Assembly: GCF_036898095.1 (NCBI RefSeq)
Contig: NC_090739.1
Span: 62,372,642-62,436,641 of the forward strand
Length of the DNA stretch: 64,000 nucleotides
Source of the DNA: Palaemon carinicauda
Lineage: Eukaryota; Arthropoda; Malacostraca; Decapoda; Palaemonidae
Direction of reading: 5' to 3'
Numbering within the stretch: the first letter of the stretch is position 1; every line of letters begins with the position of its first letter. Position numbers and translations under genes: made by a program. This document shows positions 1 to 11,029 of the stretch, one piece after another. The notes under the pieces are model-generated. The model had not been told where the DNA came from, searched no databases, and saw nothing but the letters and a program-made list of their open reading frames with translations.

Positions 1-49
1 TTAATTACTATGCTTGTTCATTAAAAAAAACATGAAAGGTGAACCATAC

Positions 50-193
50 CTTATTATTATGTCTACACTGATCTTTAGACACATTAAAGAGAAAACATCT
101 GATAGGAACATTAAGTTTCTTTGCGGCTGCGATGTATCGCTGCCTACTGTCCACGTCTGGATTTGTGTTGTCTATAACCACACTTTTTCCTTC
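50..193 (-). CDS. PNKP: PNKP coding exon 9 (kinase, Walker B side)
   Basis: The exon encodes residues 415-462. V-V-I-D-N-T-N-P-D at 419-427 is the Walker-B-like segment and C-R-H-N-N at 457-461 the lid region of the PNKP kinase. The acceptor is gagcag/GAA and the donor AAG/gtatgg. The intron runs out of the window at position 1, so at least one more exon is missing here. Confidence 0.96.
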
Positions 194-632
194 CTGCTCA
201 ACAAGAGAACAAGGTTATTCAACCAACATGCAGCCAAAATAAATTCTACAGCTGGAGTAAAGGGTCTGAAATTTCACATAAAGAACTGAAATAAGTATTG
301 TACTTAGCAATGATTGCAATACTGATAACTTACTGCTAACTTTGAATAACTGAAAATTAACCAGTTCTTGCATCATCCTAAATTTTAAACATTCCTTCTC
401 CCTTACAAGAAATTAAGTACAAGAAGAAAACTTTGGATAAAAATTTGGGGCACAGTGAAAATAATAAAACTGCATTTTGATAATCAAATCATAAATTCCA
501 ATCTCCAAATGTTTTAAATACAACACAATCCTGTACTGTTAAAAAAATATTTCATGTACAGTAATTGCCTAATTAAAAAAGAAAAGGGTTTCAGCTCAGT
601 GGCCTAATTAACCTAACAATAATATTAAACAG
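194..632. other. Intron 8 segment without recognisable features
   Basis: AT-rich intronic DNA between exon 9 and the LTR retrotransposon. Nothing is recognised apart from the element's 5-bp target site at its end. Confidence 0.7.
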
Positions 633-767
633 TGTGGGATCCGTGTGTACGATATGTTTTCCCGCGCATTTATAAAGACGTGCGGAGCCTGTTGCAGGCA
701 CTTGTAATCTGGGTATCTGATTAATAAACAATGAATCGTCATCGACTCTTCTTCTTCGACCCCAAGA
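633..767 (+). repeat. 5' LTR
   Basis: Direct repeat of 135 bp starting TGTGGG. It contains a TATA-like TTTATAAAG at 669-677 and an AATAAA at 723-728, expected positions for the element's own promoter and polyadenylation signal. No difference from the 3' LTR was found on reading. Confidence 0.95.
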
Positions 768-781
768 TGGCGCAGTGAGAT
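768..781 (+). other. Primer-binding site (candidate)
   Basis: TGGCGCAGTGAGAT begins at the first base after the LTR. A leading TGG, complementary to a tRNA CCA end, fits a tRNA primer. The tRNA species was not identified. Confidence 0.65.
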
Positions 782-812
782 ATGAACCTACGCCTGTGGA
801 GCGTAGATCAGG

Positions 813-2672
813 ATGGCACCACCTATTAGACCTCGTCTTGCAACGCCCTCCAGGAGGGCCATCGCAACTCCGTCACTTCGTCAGGCCCGCGACACCATTA
901 TGTCCCAGCAACGAGCTATCACTGCACTGCAAACCCAGGTGGCTAACCTGCCGGTAGCCGGAGTGCCACGGGTGTCCAATGCTTCAGCTCCTGAGAAGTG
1001 TGATGTGGAAATGTCTTCAGCGGCGTTCAGGACATGGAGGCGGTCTATGGAGTGCTGGATTCACCTGAACAGGTGGCCTAGTTTGGAGGCCGTCATGCAC
1101 ATCCGTCTTCTGTGTGTGCCAGCTCTACAGAGAGCTTTAGATGCAAAGTTCTCAGCGGCCCAATGGTCATGTGTGAGCCCCAAGGAGGCATTAGATAGCG
1201 TTGAAAAGCTAGTACTACGGTCATCCAACCAAGCAGTGCTATGGAGCGAATTCTTTAATGATGTTCAGGCCACGGATGAGCCTATCAATGTGTATTTTCA
1301 AAGGTGTTCTCAGTTAGCTCTAGATTGCAAGTTCGAGTGCCCACAGTGTAATTCCGATCTGTCTGAATATATGCTATTGCGTAAAGTGATGGTAGGGTTG
1401 AATAATTTAGTGCTTAAAAGAGAAATTTTTCAAAGTTATCATAGGTATGATAGCGTAGACGCCCTCAGGGCACAGTGCATAGCATTTGAAGCTGCGGTTA
1501 GGGATGTAGGTGAGAGCGGGAAAATTTCCCGCCAAATTGCAAGTTATCCGCCAGTCGAGGCAGCCAATGTCACGGAGGAGGGGGAGTGTGCAGCCGCCAC
1601 TATCCACCGTGCTGTGCATCGTACGCCGCCAACGAGGTGCGGCAACTGTGGCAGTTCGCACTCTGATAAGAATTCGTGTTTGGCCAAAGGTGTTACTTGT
1701 TATAATTGCCAGAAAGTGGGGCATTTGAAGAAATGCTGTAGGGGCAAACGTAAGGTCCTGCCAGAAGTATCTAGTGCTGTAGTGATTGCATCTACCGCCG
1801 TTGCGGGACAACCGTTATTAAATGTATCAGTGTCAGTGCCGGGGGGGAGGGAGTGTGTACCCACCACCGCCGTTGCCGATACGGGGGCCCAGGTTTGCGT
1901 CGCTGGCAGCGAGCTGTTGCAGCTGCTGCACCTCGACCCCGCGAAAGTTGAAAAGCAGCAGACGCTGAGAGATGTTGCAGGCATTCGTTTGAAGTGTTTA
2001 GGGGCAACTAAGTGTTGTGTATCATTAAATGGTCGATCCTCTATGCAGGAGATTTTCTTCGTGAATTCTGCAACAAATTTATACTTGTCATTGTCAATGT
2101 GTAAAGAGTTGGGTCTAGTCCCAGCTACGTTCCCCTATCATCTCGCCAGTGTTGCCACCGTTGATACAGTAGAGGAGGTGGATCTCTCACGTCCGACAGT
2201 GTTACCATTCCCCCCGCTGGAAGAAAACGTTCCCTTACTTCAAGATTGGCTACTCCAACGTTTTTCGGCGACAACCTTCAACACCTCCAAGTCACCCCTC
2301 CCAGTTATGGAGGGCCCACCCCACCGCATCCACCTCGTCACCGGGGCCATACCCTATGCTTGCCACACACCTGCAGCGGTCCCAAAGCACTGGGAAGATG
2401 AAGTCAAGGCTCAGCTGGAGGAGGACGTACGTAGGGGCATCATCCAGCCAGTACCACCGGGGGAGGCCACAGAGTGGTGCGCCAGAATGGTAGTAGTGGC
2501 CAAAAAGGATGGCCACCCGAGGAGGACAGTGGATTATCAGCGCTTAAATGCATGTTGCAAGAGGGAAACGCACCATACACCAGCACCCTTTGATATAGTA
2601 TCTGGTGTACCTGTTCGAAGCTATAAGACTTGCAGATGCGTTCTGGGGTTTCCACCAGGTGGAGTTGGATGA
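813..2672 (+). pseudogene. Gag-protease-RT (N-terminal part) frame, interrupted in RT
   Basis: The frame is 619 codons from the ATG at 813. It begins with a capsid-like region rich in Trp and Cys. Two zinc knuckles follow (C-G-N-C..H..C, then C-Y-N-C-Q-K-V-G-H-L-K-K-C) at about 1638-1740. The aspartic protease motif A-D-T-G-A is near 1874-1888. The RT N-terminus includes M-V-V-V-A-K-K-D-G and the T-V-D-Y-Q-R-L-N motif near 2527-2550. The frame leaves the RT reading near 2620: from there the conserved RT text continues one frame over. Gag and pol are in one frame up to the break, so this element seems to use a fused Gag-Pol. The shift is in a conserved block and is more likely a mutation or assembly indel than programmed frameshifting. 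Confidence 0.85.
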
Positions 2673-3609
2673 GGACAGCCGAAGACTGACAACTTTCATA
2701 ACCCCATGGGGCAGGTACCAGTATCGTCGCACCCCGATGGGCCACTGTGCAGCTTCCGATGCCTACACTCGACAGTTTGATGACGCAATTATGGATATTC
2801 CTCGCAAGTACAAGTGTGTAGACGACACCCTTCTGCATGACATAAGTGTTGAGGGAGCCTTTTGGCACACCTTTGATTTTCTGGCTACCTGCGCGAAGAA
2901 AGGCATTACCCTAAAACCAGAAAAGTTCTCATTTTGCAGGAGAGAGGCTACCTTTGTTGGTTTTCACCTGGGGTGGGACTCGTATGAGCCTACAAGTGAA
3001 AGGTTGGCTGCCATAAGAGACTTTCCCATGCCAGCCCAACCATCAGTTACGGATATCAGATCCTGGTATGGTTTCGTCAACCAGCTGGCACCCTTTTTGG
3101 TCACCGCGCCCCTCATGGAGCCCTTCCGGGAACTACTGAAGAAATCTACAGGAAAGAAGGTATATTGGGACGAACAACTGCAACACAAGTTCCGACAGGC
3201 TCAAGATATTATTTGTTGGCTGGCAAAGGATGGACTACGGTATTACGACAAGACTAGGCCTACAGCAGTAATCACAGATTGGAGTAGGGAAGGTATAGGT
3301 TTCGTTGTCCTGCAACAGTACTGTGGTTGTACCTCCCTAGAGACCCCTTTTTGTTGCAAAGGGGGTTGGCGGCTGGCTCTGTGTGGGAGTCGTCACCTGT
3401 CTGCTGCCGAATCCGGATACGCAGCAGTGGAAGGAGAAGCTTTGGCAGTGGCCTGGTGTCTACAGAAAGCAAGATTGTTTCTGTTGGGATGCCCCTCCCT
3501 CATTATCGTAACAGACCACCGCCCACTAGTGAAGCTTTTGGGGGATAGGGCCCTCACAGATGTGGTGAACCCAAGGTTATTCCGCCTTAAAGAAAAGACT
3601 GCAATATAA
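2605..3609 (+). pseudogene. RT (palm to thumb) and RNase H frame
   Basis: The frame is open after the first break. It has D-A-F-W-G-F-H-Q-V near 2634, the T-P-W-G-R-Y and P-M-G-H blocks, and the catalytic box K-C-V-D-D at about 2812-2826 (Tyr of the usual YVDD replaced by Cys). The tether L-K-P-E-K-F follows. The RNase H begins with the T-D-W-S-R-E-G-I-G segment near 3274 and has the E-G-E-A-L-A-V-A-W helix and the T-D-H-R-P-L segment near 3520. It stops at 3607 after A-rich sequence; RNase H resumes in another frame. The Cys in the catalytic box is unusual and may reduce activity. Confidence 0.85.
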
Positions 3610-3679
3610 GTTCACAATAAAGTACCTGCCAGGAAAGTGGAATTCAGCAGCCGATTTTCTATCTCGGTACCCCTCCCTA

Positions 3680-5125
3680 ATGGCAGTCCCAGATAAGGAG
3701 GACACCATACAAGAAGAAGATATCTCCGCGGCGGTAGCAGCAGCAACAGTAGCTGTATTAAGCCAAGATGACGGTATTACAATGGACGAAGAGATGGTCA
3801 TGGACGCAGCAAATAATGATCCCGTATACCAGCTGTTGCTTGCAAGAGTCCGTGCTGGGGACTGGCCTAAGCAAAAATCCCAAGAACTACAGTGTCTTCG
3901 ACCCTTCTACAGCGTAAGGGACAGGTTGGCTGCTGCACAAAGTATGGTGACATATACCCATGAGGAGGGGGCAGTGAGATTAGTGGTACCTGACTCATTA
4001 CGTAATAAAGTAGCAAGGAACCTGCATGCCAGCCATCAAGGGCTAGATTCGATGTTACGTCGTGCAAGAGCAACCGTGTATTGGCCTGGAATAGCAGGCG
4101 ACCTGGAACAATGCCGAGCTTCCTGTGATGTCTGCAACCTGCACACGCCCTCTTCACCGCCAGAAGTCATGATTGTTACCCCTCTCCCTGAGTACCCCTT
4201 CCAGCAGACGGTGGCTGATCTCTTTCAACTCGAAGGACAAGTTTATTTGGCCTACGCTGACAGACTGACGGGTTGGCTAGAAATAGCGCATTTCCCCAAG
4301 GGAACTGGTTCCAACAAAATTATAGCGAAACTACGTGGCTACTTTTCCAGGTGGGGGGCTCCCGAGCAACTCTCCACTGATGGAGGCACTAACTTGGCTA
4401 GAGAGGAGATGATGGACTTTCTTAAGAAATGGAGGGTTACTGTCCGCCTTTCATCTGCTCATTATCCGCAGTCAAATGGGAGGGCAGAGGCTGCTGTGAA
4501 ATCCGCCAAAAGAATCATCCGCTCGAACACGGGGGCCAACGGTAGTTTGGACAACGACAGGTGCACACAGGCAATGCTGCAATACCTGAATACGCCCTTT
4601 AGAGAGATAGGCAAGTCACCAGCTCAACTAGCAACAGGAAGAGCACTTCGTGATGGTGTTCCTACAGCAAGACAGCAGTATAAGGTAGATCGCCACTGGA
4701 GAAGAACCCTTCGACAGCGGGAAATATTGATGGCATCATCTAGTGACAGATTTCCCCAATCACCAAGACAACGCTCTTGCAACATGACTCCATTGCATGA
4801 GGGCACCCAGGTTAGGATTCAAGATCCCGGGACTAAAAGGTGGGACAGATCAGGTGTCATCATCTCCCATCACCCATACCGGCAGTACACAGTAAGGCTT
4901 GACGGGAGTGGAAGGTTATCATTGCGCAACAGAAAACATTTAAAGGGACAGATAGCTTGTCCCACGCCCAGCCCACCGTCTGACCCAACCCCTAGCACCA
5001 CACCAGCTGACAGCAGCAGTGAGAGCCCGCCCAGGTCTAGCTCCCCCACACCCAGTCTACCCCGTGCTACGAGACCGCAACGCTCCAGGAAAGAACCTGG
5101 CTGGCTCACTGAATTTGTTAAATAA
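3680..5125 (+). pseudogene. Integrase frame (RNase H tail, integrase, C-terminal tail)
   Basis: The frame is already open from about 3610, where the end of RNase H (P-G-K-W-N-S-A-A-D) can be read. The Met at 3680 is only the first ATG. The integrase has the HHCC zinc domain (H-A-S-H with C-D-V-C at about 4024-4136). The DDE triad is visible as V-A-D-L near 4211, S-T-D-G-G near 4375 and N-G-R-A-E-A near 4477. A basic C-terminal domain and a Pro/Ser-rich tail follow. It ends at the TAA before a 24-base T tract. Confidence 0.88.
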
Positions 5126-5526
5126 TATGTAATTGTCATTGCTTTTGTGTACTGCTAGCCTATAAATAGATGATTTCCTTGTCCACGTGTTATTATGGAT
5201 TTTTTTTTTTTTTTTTTTTTTAAAGAATTATTGAAAATTCATGCTATACTATACATCTGATAGTGTTGCTCACATTGCTTTGTTCTGTGAATGTTTTAAT
5301 TTTTTCTTGTATGGCTATGTTTGCAGTATGCAGTTGATCCATTTCTATTATGCCAATTTGACCCATTTTTATTAAGCGATTATTGATTTATTTACTCTGA
5401 TTATTTTTGTGTAGCTAGATGCTACATTGTGCATCCTATCTGTTTTGTTACTGATTTACCCCATTTGATAATTATCAGATTGCAGTGTAATTGTTGTAAT
5501 TATTACATGTCAATCTTGGAGGGGCA
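5126..5526 (+). other. LTR element 3' noncoding region and polypurine tract
   Basis: About 400 bp of AT-rich DNA with a poly(T) run at about 5199-5221. It ends with a short purine tract (ggagggg, 5518-5524) directly before the 3' LTR, the expected plus-strand priming site. Confidence 0.6.
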
Positions 5527-5661
5527 TGTGGGATCCGTGTGTACGATATGTTTTCCCGCGCATTTATAAAGACGTGCGGAGCCTGTTGCAGGCACTTGTA
5601 ATCTGGGTATCTGATTAATAAACAATGAATCGTCATCGACTCTTCTTCTTCGACCCCAAGA
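5527..5661 (+). repeat. 3' LTR
   Basis: Same 135-bp sequence as 633-767, with no difference seen. It is followed by the aacag target-site duplication at 5662-5666. Confidence 0.95.
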
Positions 5662-5666
5662 AACAG

Positions 5667-7364
5667 TAAATGGCAAAGTATATAATGTTCATTGATAAAT
5701 CCTTTAGCAATATGTTTACTAAAATTAAATTTAATGTTTAGTACATAAAATCATTAAAAACATATAAATGTAATTTATTGGACAATATAATTTCAACACA
5801 AAATATCCTATTATAATAAGTGGACCAGATAAGCAATTTAATCCGGACACCAAATTTTTAGGTTGAAACTTAGTTTTCATAACAGTGATGGACATCTTTC
5901 TCAACAAAACTGAAAGGCAGACTTTGTTTGTTTCTATCTATTAACATGGAATTTGAATTATTCTCATACTCACCTGATGTTCCTATTTCTTCTTCAGAAG
6001 CCCGGTTCAATTAATGCTTACCAGTAAAATTTTCCCATTTTTTTTTTTTTCGCTTCAACAAATACATGTCTTTAAACAAGGAAAGTAACCTCTTGTGATA
6101 AGTTATAGGTAGCCTAGGTTGCAGTGTTAGGTAGACTAGGCTTCAATTTTGAAGTTGACATTATCGCTCCTCTTGATAGAGGGGGAGGTGGGCATGTATA
6201 TGAACAGCAGGTGAATATAGAAAAAGAAATTGTATTATCAAAATTCTATTCATTATAAAATCTCCCCTGATGTTCAGATTGCTGACTCCCATACACTAAT
6301 GGAGGTGGGGCATAATTAAAAGAAAGAGGGATAAATTTCAGTAAAAGTAATGCAATGAAGTTAAGGGTTAATGCCCTGGTCTAGGTTACTTTGGTAGTTC
6401 CAGATTGTTGTTATCAAAACTACAGTCCTGTACTGTAGATTGCCTTTTCAAGATAACTTTTTGAGAACGACTTGGTACACCATTGAGATACTGCTAAAAA
6501 ATTTTCAGACAGGAATCTACAAAAAATTCCTTGTGTGCCTGTGACTGAGTTTTTAACAAAGAATGCCAGAACATTTTGTTTCGAGGGTAATTAGGGATGC
6601 TCAGCCCACTACCTCTACTACCTTTAGTTTGTTGAAATACAATTGTGCAGCTCTTACTGGACAAAGAGAACTATTTTCTACTGAACTTTCTTCATCCAGT
6701 GTTAGTGAAGGGATGTGAAAAATAACTGAGGCAGACTTAATCTTAAAGTCCTTTTTGGCCTTGAAGGAAGGTCAAAGAGACTAGATCATATTGTGTTCCC
6801 TAGTCTACTAGATCGATAATGCTTGTAATTCGCTTATGTGTTTAGCCAACTCTAAAGCTAACAGAGCTCTGGCCATTACTGAATTGTGTAGATTACTCCC
6901 TAGTTATCACTTGAGCATTTAGGATAGGAGTGAAACTGGGTCTGAAATGTTACTCTGAATCTTGAAGGATAGGAGTGTAACTGAGTTGATTTGGCCTGCA
7001 ATATCAATCTGAAAATACAGTAAAATGATACCTGAAATATTACTCTTAATCTAAAGCTAAGTTGATTTCTGAGCTAGCCCAAAAAAAGTTATTGGTCTCA
7101 TACACCACAAAATTAAGGAATTGAGAGGAATATTCTGTATAGTTGAGAAATAGCTGTCTCTGAAAATTTTGATGAAAATATTGAATCAGAACGTACCAAA
7201 ATATCGTGATAAGTTAATTTATCGTATGCTTTCTAACGCGCTAAGTCCTAACAATTGAGCTTGTTTAAAACTGAAAAATTAGTGTTGTGCACATGTAACG
7301 GCCAAGGATTATTCATGAAATTAATTAGAAAAATAACTTTAATTCTTAACTAAATACAAAAAAC
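5667..7364. other. Intron 8 segment, no gene recognised
   Basis: AT-rich DNA with short homopolymers. No coding frame, known repeat family or RNA gene was recognised. Confidence 0.6.
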
Positions 7365-8005
7365 CCAATATAATGTTTTAAGTCTTTAACAACCAGACTC
7401 ACATGGTAATAAAAACCTGAATGAAAGAAATTATCACACTAAAGTAAACCCGTGATGAACTAGAGGCCAAACTTGTAGGTGATCCAAAATGCCCGTTTAT
7501 CCAGTGAACAACTGATATAACCTACCAGCTGAGCTAATACCACACCACTGACAAAACTCTCAGAGCATCTACAATAAGAAATGCCATTTCCTAAATTTAA
7601 AACATATTTAAAAACACTTACTTTACCAAGAGTTGGGATATAAGGATCCAGCTACTAAACTTGGTCTTTTGCCTCATAATATAGATGGCATATACACTGA
7701 CTATATTTATGGAAATGCAAATACAGAGAATCTAATATAATGTTTATGTCTTATTTACAACTAGATTTGTAAAGGTAATAAAAACATGAGTAAGAAATTA
7801 TCATAGTAAAGTAAACCCATGAAAAACTAGTGACCAAGCTTGTAAGCCAACAAAAACACATTGTCATCCAGAGTGATCACGTGATACAACCTAAGGACTA
7901 GGCTGAAACATCTACAATAACATAAAATGTTAAAAGTGTTAATGATACGAAATGCTATTTCCCAGATTAAAACGATATTGTTTAAACATGCTTACTTTAG
8001 TATCT
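7365..8005 (-). repeat. Diverged tandem pair of a tRNA-related (SINE-like) repeat
   Basis: The units 7365-7625 and 7735-8005 align over most of their length (shared taatgtt, ggtaataaaaac, aagaaattatca, agtaaaccc, catctacaataa and cttacttt blocks) with a period of about 370 bp. In the first unit the minus strand reads TAGCTCAGCTGGTAG at 7536-7522, a good Pol III box A, followed by a tRNA-like stretch. The second unit has a decayed box A. A tRNA-derived SINE fits, but no box B of good quality was found. Confidence 0.45.
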
Positions 8006-8848
8006 TAAGGTGGAATTGTGTCAATATCATCATCATAGCATTAATGGTACCAAGAGTGAAACGCACTCTTCATAAGGATTATTTAAATCATAAAATTGCC
8101 CCCAACACAATATAACAACGAAATGTGGAACATGATCTCCCAAAAATAATTCCTGAGTACATTCCAGAAAATAATTGTAAACTAAACCAGGGAAAGACAT
8201 CTCCACATGCAGCATGTAACGATTGTCACCAGTAGACTGAGTAAACTGAAAACTATTCAACCTAACGCTGCAACCTGGCTTGCTACCAATTATTGCTAGA
8301 TGGCTCTATTCCTATGTCAATGGGATGAATATGTTGAAGCAAAAGAAAATGGAAAAATTTAAGATTTTTTACAGGTAAGTGTCAATTAAACCAGGTTTCT
8401 GGAGAAGAAGCAATATGAACATCAGTAGAGTTTCATAGAAATAATACAACACAATATTTAAAAGCCCAGTTAAAATCAAACAGTTTGTTACTCTTTTGTG
8501 TTTTGTGTTATACAGGATTGTTGTTACATCAATAAATAAAAATAATTTAATAAATATATTAAATAAATAATCTTAATTTAATTATATTAATTCAAATCAA
8601 CTACTTTACCTCTACAACAGAATTGCCGTTGAATTAACCACCATAACTTTAGTACTGATGTAAATCAATAACCTTGACATTTTTACATACAGTACAGTGT
8701 TATTGTCGTATAAGACAACATATATAGCTGGCGGTGTAATGAAAGTCATCACCAACATGGTACTGTACTAATACAGTACCACTACAGTAAAGTATCATAT
8801 TACAAGAAAAACATGAATACTGATCTAGAGACCAAAGAAAAATATTAC
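8006..8848. other. Intron 8 segment before exon 8
   Basis: AT-rich intronic DNA. Nothing else was recognised. Confidence 0.6.
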
Positions 8849-8992
8849 CTGTACAGACTTTTCCATGATGCTGATGCATTTCTGCCATGAGCCAATAGTA
8901 TCACGATTAGCTTGAACATATCCTAAACCAGCAAAGTGTGTTGATGCTAAAAAGCTCTTGCCACTCCCAGGATACCCAACAAATACTATAAC
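8849..8992 (-). CDS. PNKP: PNKP coding exon 8 (kinase P-loop)
   Basis: The exon encodes residues 367-414 in phase 0. The Walker A motif G-Y-P-G-S-G-K-S is at 372-379, with Lys378 as the ATP-phosphate ligand. A-N-R-D-T-I-G-S-W at 394-402 contains the Asp aligned with the catalytic Asp of the mammalian kinase. The acceptor is ttcatcag and the donor CAG/gtaata. Confidence 0.97.
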
Positions 8993-9502
8993 CTGATGAA
9001 AAAAATAATTAAAAATATATTTTAGTTCTTTTCCTGATGCTATAGCCAAACTTCAAATGGTTATTAAAAAAAGCAATCTTGTTTCTTGTTAAAACTTTTA
9101 CACACTAAATGTACTTGATATCATTCACTACCAATGCAATTACTGACGTAAAGAACACACTTCATTGCAGTCAATATGGATCATATTCTTTTGGGTAAAC
9201 TGTCACCTTTTTCTTAAGGCTATAAAATATAATTTATTTTCCTCAGCGGACATGCTAAACCTGATAAAAAAAATTTAAAAAAGCAAGTAGATGGACCTGA
9301 CAAAAGATGTTTAAGAGATTTGCCTCCTCTAACTTCTAATAAAAAACATCCTAAAATTCTTAGTAATGTACCAAATATATACCATGCACAGTAATCACTC
9401 TCTCAATAAGTTATTGATTGTTTCTTCATAGTATAGATTTACTGTATCCTCAAATCACTCAACAAATCAGAATTTTAAAAAGAAAAGTAATTGAAATCTT
9501 AC

Positions 9503-9612
9503 CTCCACTTTATGTTTTGGCACTTTGGTGGAAGGAGGATCAAACAAGGGCACTGAATCATTCACAGTACGAGGATCAAACTCGGGCATGTTGAACTTCT
9601 GTGTTTTCACGC
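9503..9612 (-). CDS. PNKP: PNKP coding exon 7 (phosphatase-kinase junction)
   Basis: The exon encodes residues 331-366 after completing Gly330. The segment M-P-E-F-D-P-R-T-V matches the conserved hinge at the start of the kinase domain in animal PNKP. The acceptor is aattcag/GC and the donor GAG/gtaaga. Introns of 7.5 kb and 0.5 kb flank it. Confidence 0.93.
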
Positions 9613-9730
9613 CTGAATTAAAGGGAAGATTATATAATTTGATGCACAAAAAAAAAAAAAACTATTTTTCATAATCTAATTGATTATATTATATTATTGA
9701 TTATATGCCAGAAATTTAAATTTACAAAGC

Positions 9731-10272
9731 ATTATTATTATCATTATAATTATAACTGTGCCAAGAGTTCTAACAGGGAAAGCAGCACAGTGCTGTACAT
9801 AAAAAACTGCAGAGAAATAAACTAGTATATACAAGAATATAAAAAAAATTATTCTAAGTAAGAAAATAATTCCAAAATCTAGTCACAATTGGAATAGAAC
9901 TGGTAGAATAATGTGCAGTATTGAGCTTTATGATTGAAAAGGCAAGACTGTTACAATTAAGTGCATAACTAGTACTGCATGCATGATGGTACAGTTTGGA
10001 AGGATCTTAATGCAAAGGATGGGCAGAATTATGAAAAATATCATGCAACACGTATGAAGAACTAACTGAACAACAGTGGCAGAGATTAATATCTAGATAT
10101 TGAATGAATAATAAATTTAATAGACAGCAAATTTTTGTCCAACAAATTATGGTGAGAACCAGCAGCTGAAGACTAGACAGGAGAAAAATACTGAAAACAT
10201 GGTAGAATAAAAGAAGTAAAACATTGCCTCAGGATAGACTGATCACCAAAAGTCTTAATAGATTTTCTCGAC
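9731..10272 (-). mobile_element. LINE copy 1, 3' part (split by DIRS copy A)
   Basis: It aligns by eye with LINE copy 3 (26008-26720): a short (ATT)n-like head (the 3' tail on the minus strand), the AACAGGGAAA...AGCA block, then shared text such as gcaaaggatgg and aaatttttgtccaa. It is interrupted at 10272 by DIRS copy A and continues at 16631. The frame is decayed. Confidence 0.6.
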
Positions 10273-10608
10273 ATGTTATTTTCCTTAGTAAAATAAATTT
10301 TTGAATATACTTACCCGATGATCATATAGCTGCAACTCTGTTGCCCGACAGAAAAAACCTACGGTCGGGATACGCCAGCGATCGCTATACAGGTGGGGGT
10401 GTACATCAACAGCGCCATCTGTCAAGTAGGTACTCAAGTACTCGATGTCAACAAAGAACCAATTTTCTCCTCTGTCCACTGGGTCTCTATTGGGGAGGAA
10501 GGGTGGGTCCTTTAATTTATGATCATCGGGTAAGTATATTCAAAAATTTATTTTAGTAAGGAAAATAACATTTTTCAATATTAAACTTACCCGATGATCA
10601 TATAGCTG
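10273..10608. repeat. Copy A 3' terminal repeat and internal complementary region (ICR)
   Basis: 10273-10325 is the element's recombinase-side terminus. 10519-10571 is its reverse complement (53 nt, one mismatch seen) and 10571-10608 is the reverse complement of the opposite terminus (16593-16630). The ICR is thus the two ends joined and inverted, as in DIRS1. Read alone, 10273-10571 looks like a foldback MITE. Confidence 0.88.
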
Positions 10609-11029
10609 ATTCACACCCAGGGGGGTGGGTAGAGACCAGCATTACATGTTGACATTATTATGAGCTAAGTATTCCGTATTTCATTTTAGCAGTTATTCAA
10701 AATAACAAGCATAAAATAAATAAGTACCTGGTAAGGAAGACGACTTGAACAATTACTCTGCCTTTTTAAGTACGTCTTCCTTACTGAGCCTCGCGATCCT
10801 CATAGGATGCTGAGCGACTCCTAGGAGCTGAAGTATGAAGGGTTGCAACCCATACTAAAGGTCCTCATCAAAACCTCTAATCTAGGCGCTTCTCAAGAAA
10901 TGATTTTGACCACCCGCCAAATCAAGTAGGATGCGAAAGGCTTCTTAGCCTTCCGGACAACCCAGAAATATTTCAAGAGAAAGATTAAAAAGGTTCTGGA
11001 ATTAGGGAATTGTAGTGGTGGAGCCCCCA

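Larger units (their letters stand above)
633..5661 (+). mobile_element. Ty3/gypsy-type LTR retrotransposon, recent insertion
   Basis: The element is 5029 bp. It has two 135-bp LTRs that read as identical (633-767 and 5527-5661), flanked by the 5-bp direct repeat aacag (628-632 and 5662-5666). A primer-binding-type TGGCGCAGTGAG directly follows the 5' LTR and a purine tract precedes the 3' LTR. The domain order is gag with zinc knuckles, aspartic protease, RT, RNase H, integrase, which is the Ty3/gypsy order (integrase last). It lies in PNKP intron 8 in antisense orientation to the gene. The pol frame is broken twice, near 2615-2635 and near 3590-3605, so the copy cannot make an intact polyprotein as read here. 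Confidence 0.95.

Noticed and set aside
2605..2672. Programmed -1/+1 frameshift between gag-pro and RT
   Set aside because: The shift lies inside a conserved RT block, far from a gag-pol boundary, and no slippery heptamer was seen. A mutation or assembly indel fits better.
10273..10571. Foldback MITE with 53-bp arms at the left edge of each DIRS copy
   Set aside because: The second arm is part of the ICR and its neighbour matches the far terminus of the same element, so the structure belongs to the DIRS element and is not an independent MITE.
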